The notes below the pieces were generated by a model. It had not been told where the DNA came from and did not search any database. It saw only the letters and a program-made list of their open reading frames with translations. A DNA stretch of 6,007 nt from Sulfurovum sp. Its GTDB lineage: Bacteria > Campylobacterota > Campylobacteria > Campylobacterales > Sulfurovaceae. Both the position numbers and the translations under genes were made by a program. Position 1 is the stretch's first letter. The number at the start of each line of letters is the position of its first letter. Of this stretch, positions 5,812 through 6,007 are shown in pieces. Location of the stretch: NCBI GenBank assembly GCA_026983895.1, contig JALSTF010000265.1, positions 1 to 6,007 of the forward strand. Reading direction: 5' to 3'.

Positions 5812-6007
5812 CTAAATTATCCTTTAATTCATTATATAAGTGATGATAAATAGATGTCTCAGCTTCATGAGGCCGCAGATTGGAAGGCAGTTCCAGTACT
5901 GCAAATGCTGCGTTGACCAATTCTTTGGGAAAGGCACCCATCAGATTCTTAGAAAGTTTTTTTCGCGGCTGCGAAAAAGCGATCTTGAGGAATGCTTCGA
6001 ATTTCTC
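5747..6007 (-). CDS. rsmA: 16S rRNA dimethyladenosine transferase RsmA (KsgA), C-terminal part
   Basis: Only the last 86 residues are in the window; the gene continues past the right edge. RsmA uses S-adenosylmethionine to dimethylate two adjacent adenosines near the 3' end of 16S rRNA (A1518 and A1519 in E. coli), a late small-subunit assembly checkpoint. The methyltransferase domain is outside the window. What is visible is the family's C-terminal helical domain: FLKIAFSQPRKKLSKNL is the typical F..(F/S)QPRK.L.KNL motif, followed by a segment with NLRPHEAE in the position where the family has its RPE/R.E motif. The last 22 or so residues are a Lys/Arg/Gln-rich tail (GKQQTKQRKLSKSRAKNARR), and its final 65 nt overlap the start of rnj in a different frame. 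Identification from the C-terminus and from the conserved rsmA-rnj neighbourhood is good but not based on the catalytic motifs. Confidence 0.88.
   Translation of the reverse strand, partial: EKFEAFLKIAFSQPRKKLSKNLMGAFPKELVNAAFAVLELPSNLRPHEAETSIYHHLYNELKDNLDGKQQTKQRKLSKSRAKNARR
5820..5825 (-). promoter_or_regulatory. Ribosome binding site of rnj, inside rsmA
   Basis: AAAGGA on the minus strand lies 8 nt before the rnj ATG, embedded in rsmA codons. This supports the long RNase J form and the 65-nt gene overlap. Confidence 0.7.

Noticed and set aside
4762..5853. A 363-codon plus-strand open frame antisense to rnj with a hydrophobic C-terminal half
   Set aside because: It lies opposite the well-supported rnj gene. 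Its hydrophobic stretch is what the complement of Asn/Gln/Arg codons would give (Val, Leu, Phe, Ser), and there is no recognised motif.

Overview
The window carries five protein-coding genes of a single-chromosome housekeeping type plus one unrecognised small membrane protein gene, packed with almost no spare DNA. The closest match in gene content is Campylobacterota (epsilonproteobacteria), probably a Sulfurovum- or Sulfurimonas-like marine or subsurface lineage. This is inferred from three things: RNase J carries a long Asn/Gln/Arg/Pro-rich N-terminal extension like that described for Helicobacter pylori RNase J; it lies directly downstream of rsmA (ksgA), an arrangement I recall from Helicobacter and Campylobacter; and the RarA is short (395 aa). 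Base composition looks moderate, near the mid-40s percent GC by eye, and was not calculated.

Layout. At the left end (1-88) there is a promoter-like TATAAT and a ribosome binding site, then a plus-strand gene (89-502) for a 137-residue protein with one N-terminal membrane segment and no function I recognise. Everything else is on the minus strand and is read right to left: the 3' end of rsmA (5747-6007, cut by the window edge), rnj (3694-5811, starting inside rsmA with a 65-nt overlap), a 143-nt intergenic region with three small hairpins and a strong extended -10 promoter, then kdsD (2579-3550), an rluB-type pseudouridine synthase (1711-2568) and rarA (520-1707). The rarA 3' end converges on the small plus-strand gene with only 17 nt between the stop codons.

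How the genes work together. There appear to be two minus-strand transcription units. The first is rsmA-rnj: a 16S rRNA dimethyltransferase tightly coupled to the main 5'-end-sensing ribonuclease, so both products act on RNA and ribosome maturation. The second starts at the promoter in front of kdsD and runs kdsD-rluB-rarA with gaps of 10 and 3 nt. It joins Kdo/LPS precursor synthesis, 23S rRNA pseudouridylation and replication-fork maintenance, which share no pathway, so this looks like a housekeeping operon of convenience.

I found no mobile element, CRISPR array, tRNA, rRNA, defence system or other clearly novel system. The points most worth a second look are the rsmA/rnj overlap where two basic or polar tails are encoded in the same DNA, the low-complexity RNase J extension, the hairpin cluster at 3615-3683 (possibly a dispersed repeat), the in-frame TGA-GCC-GTG junction between rluB and rarA, and the uncharacterised membrane protein.
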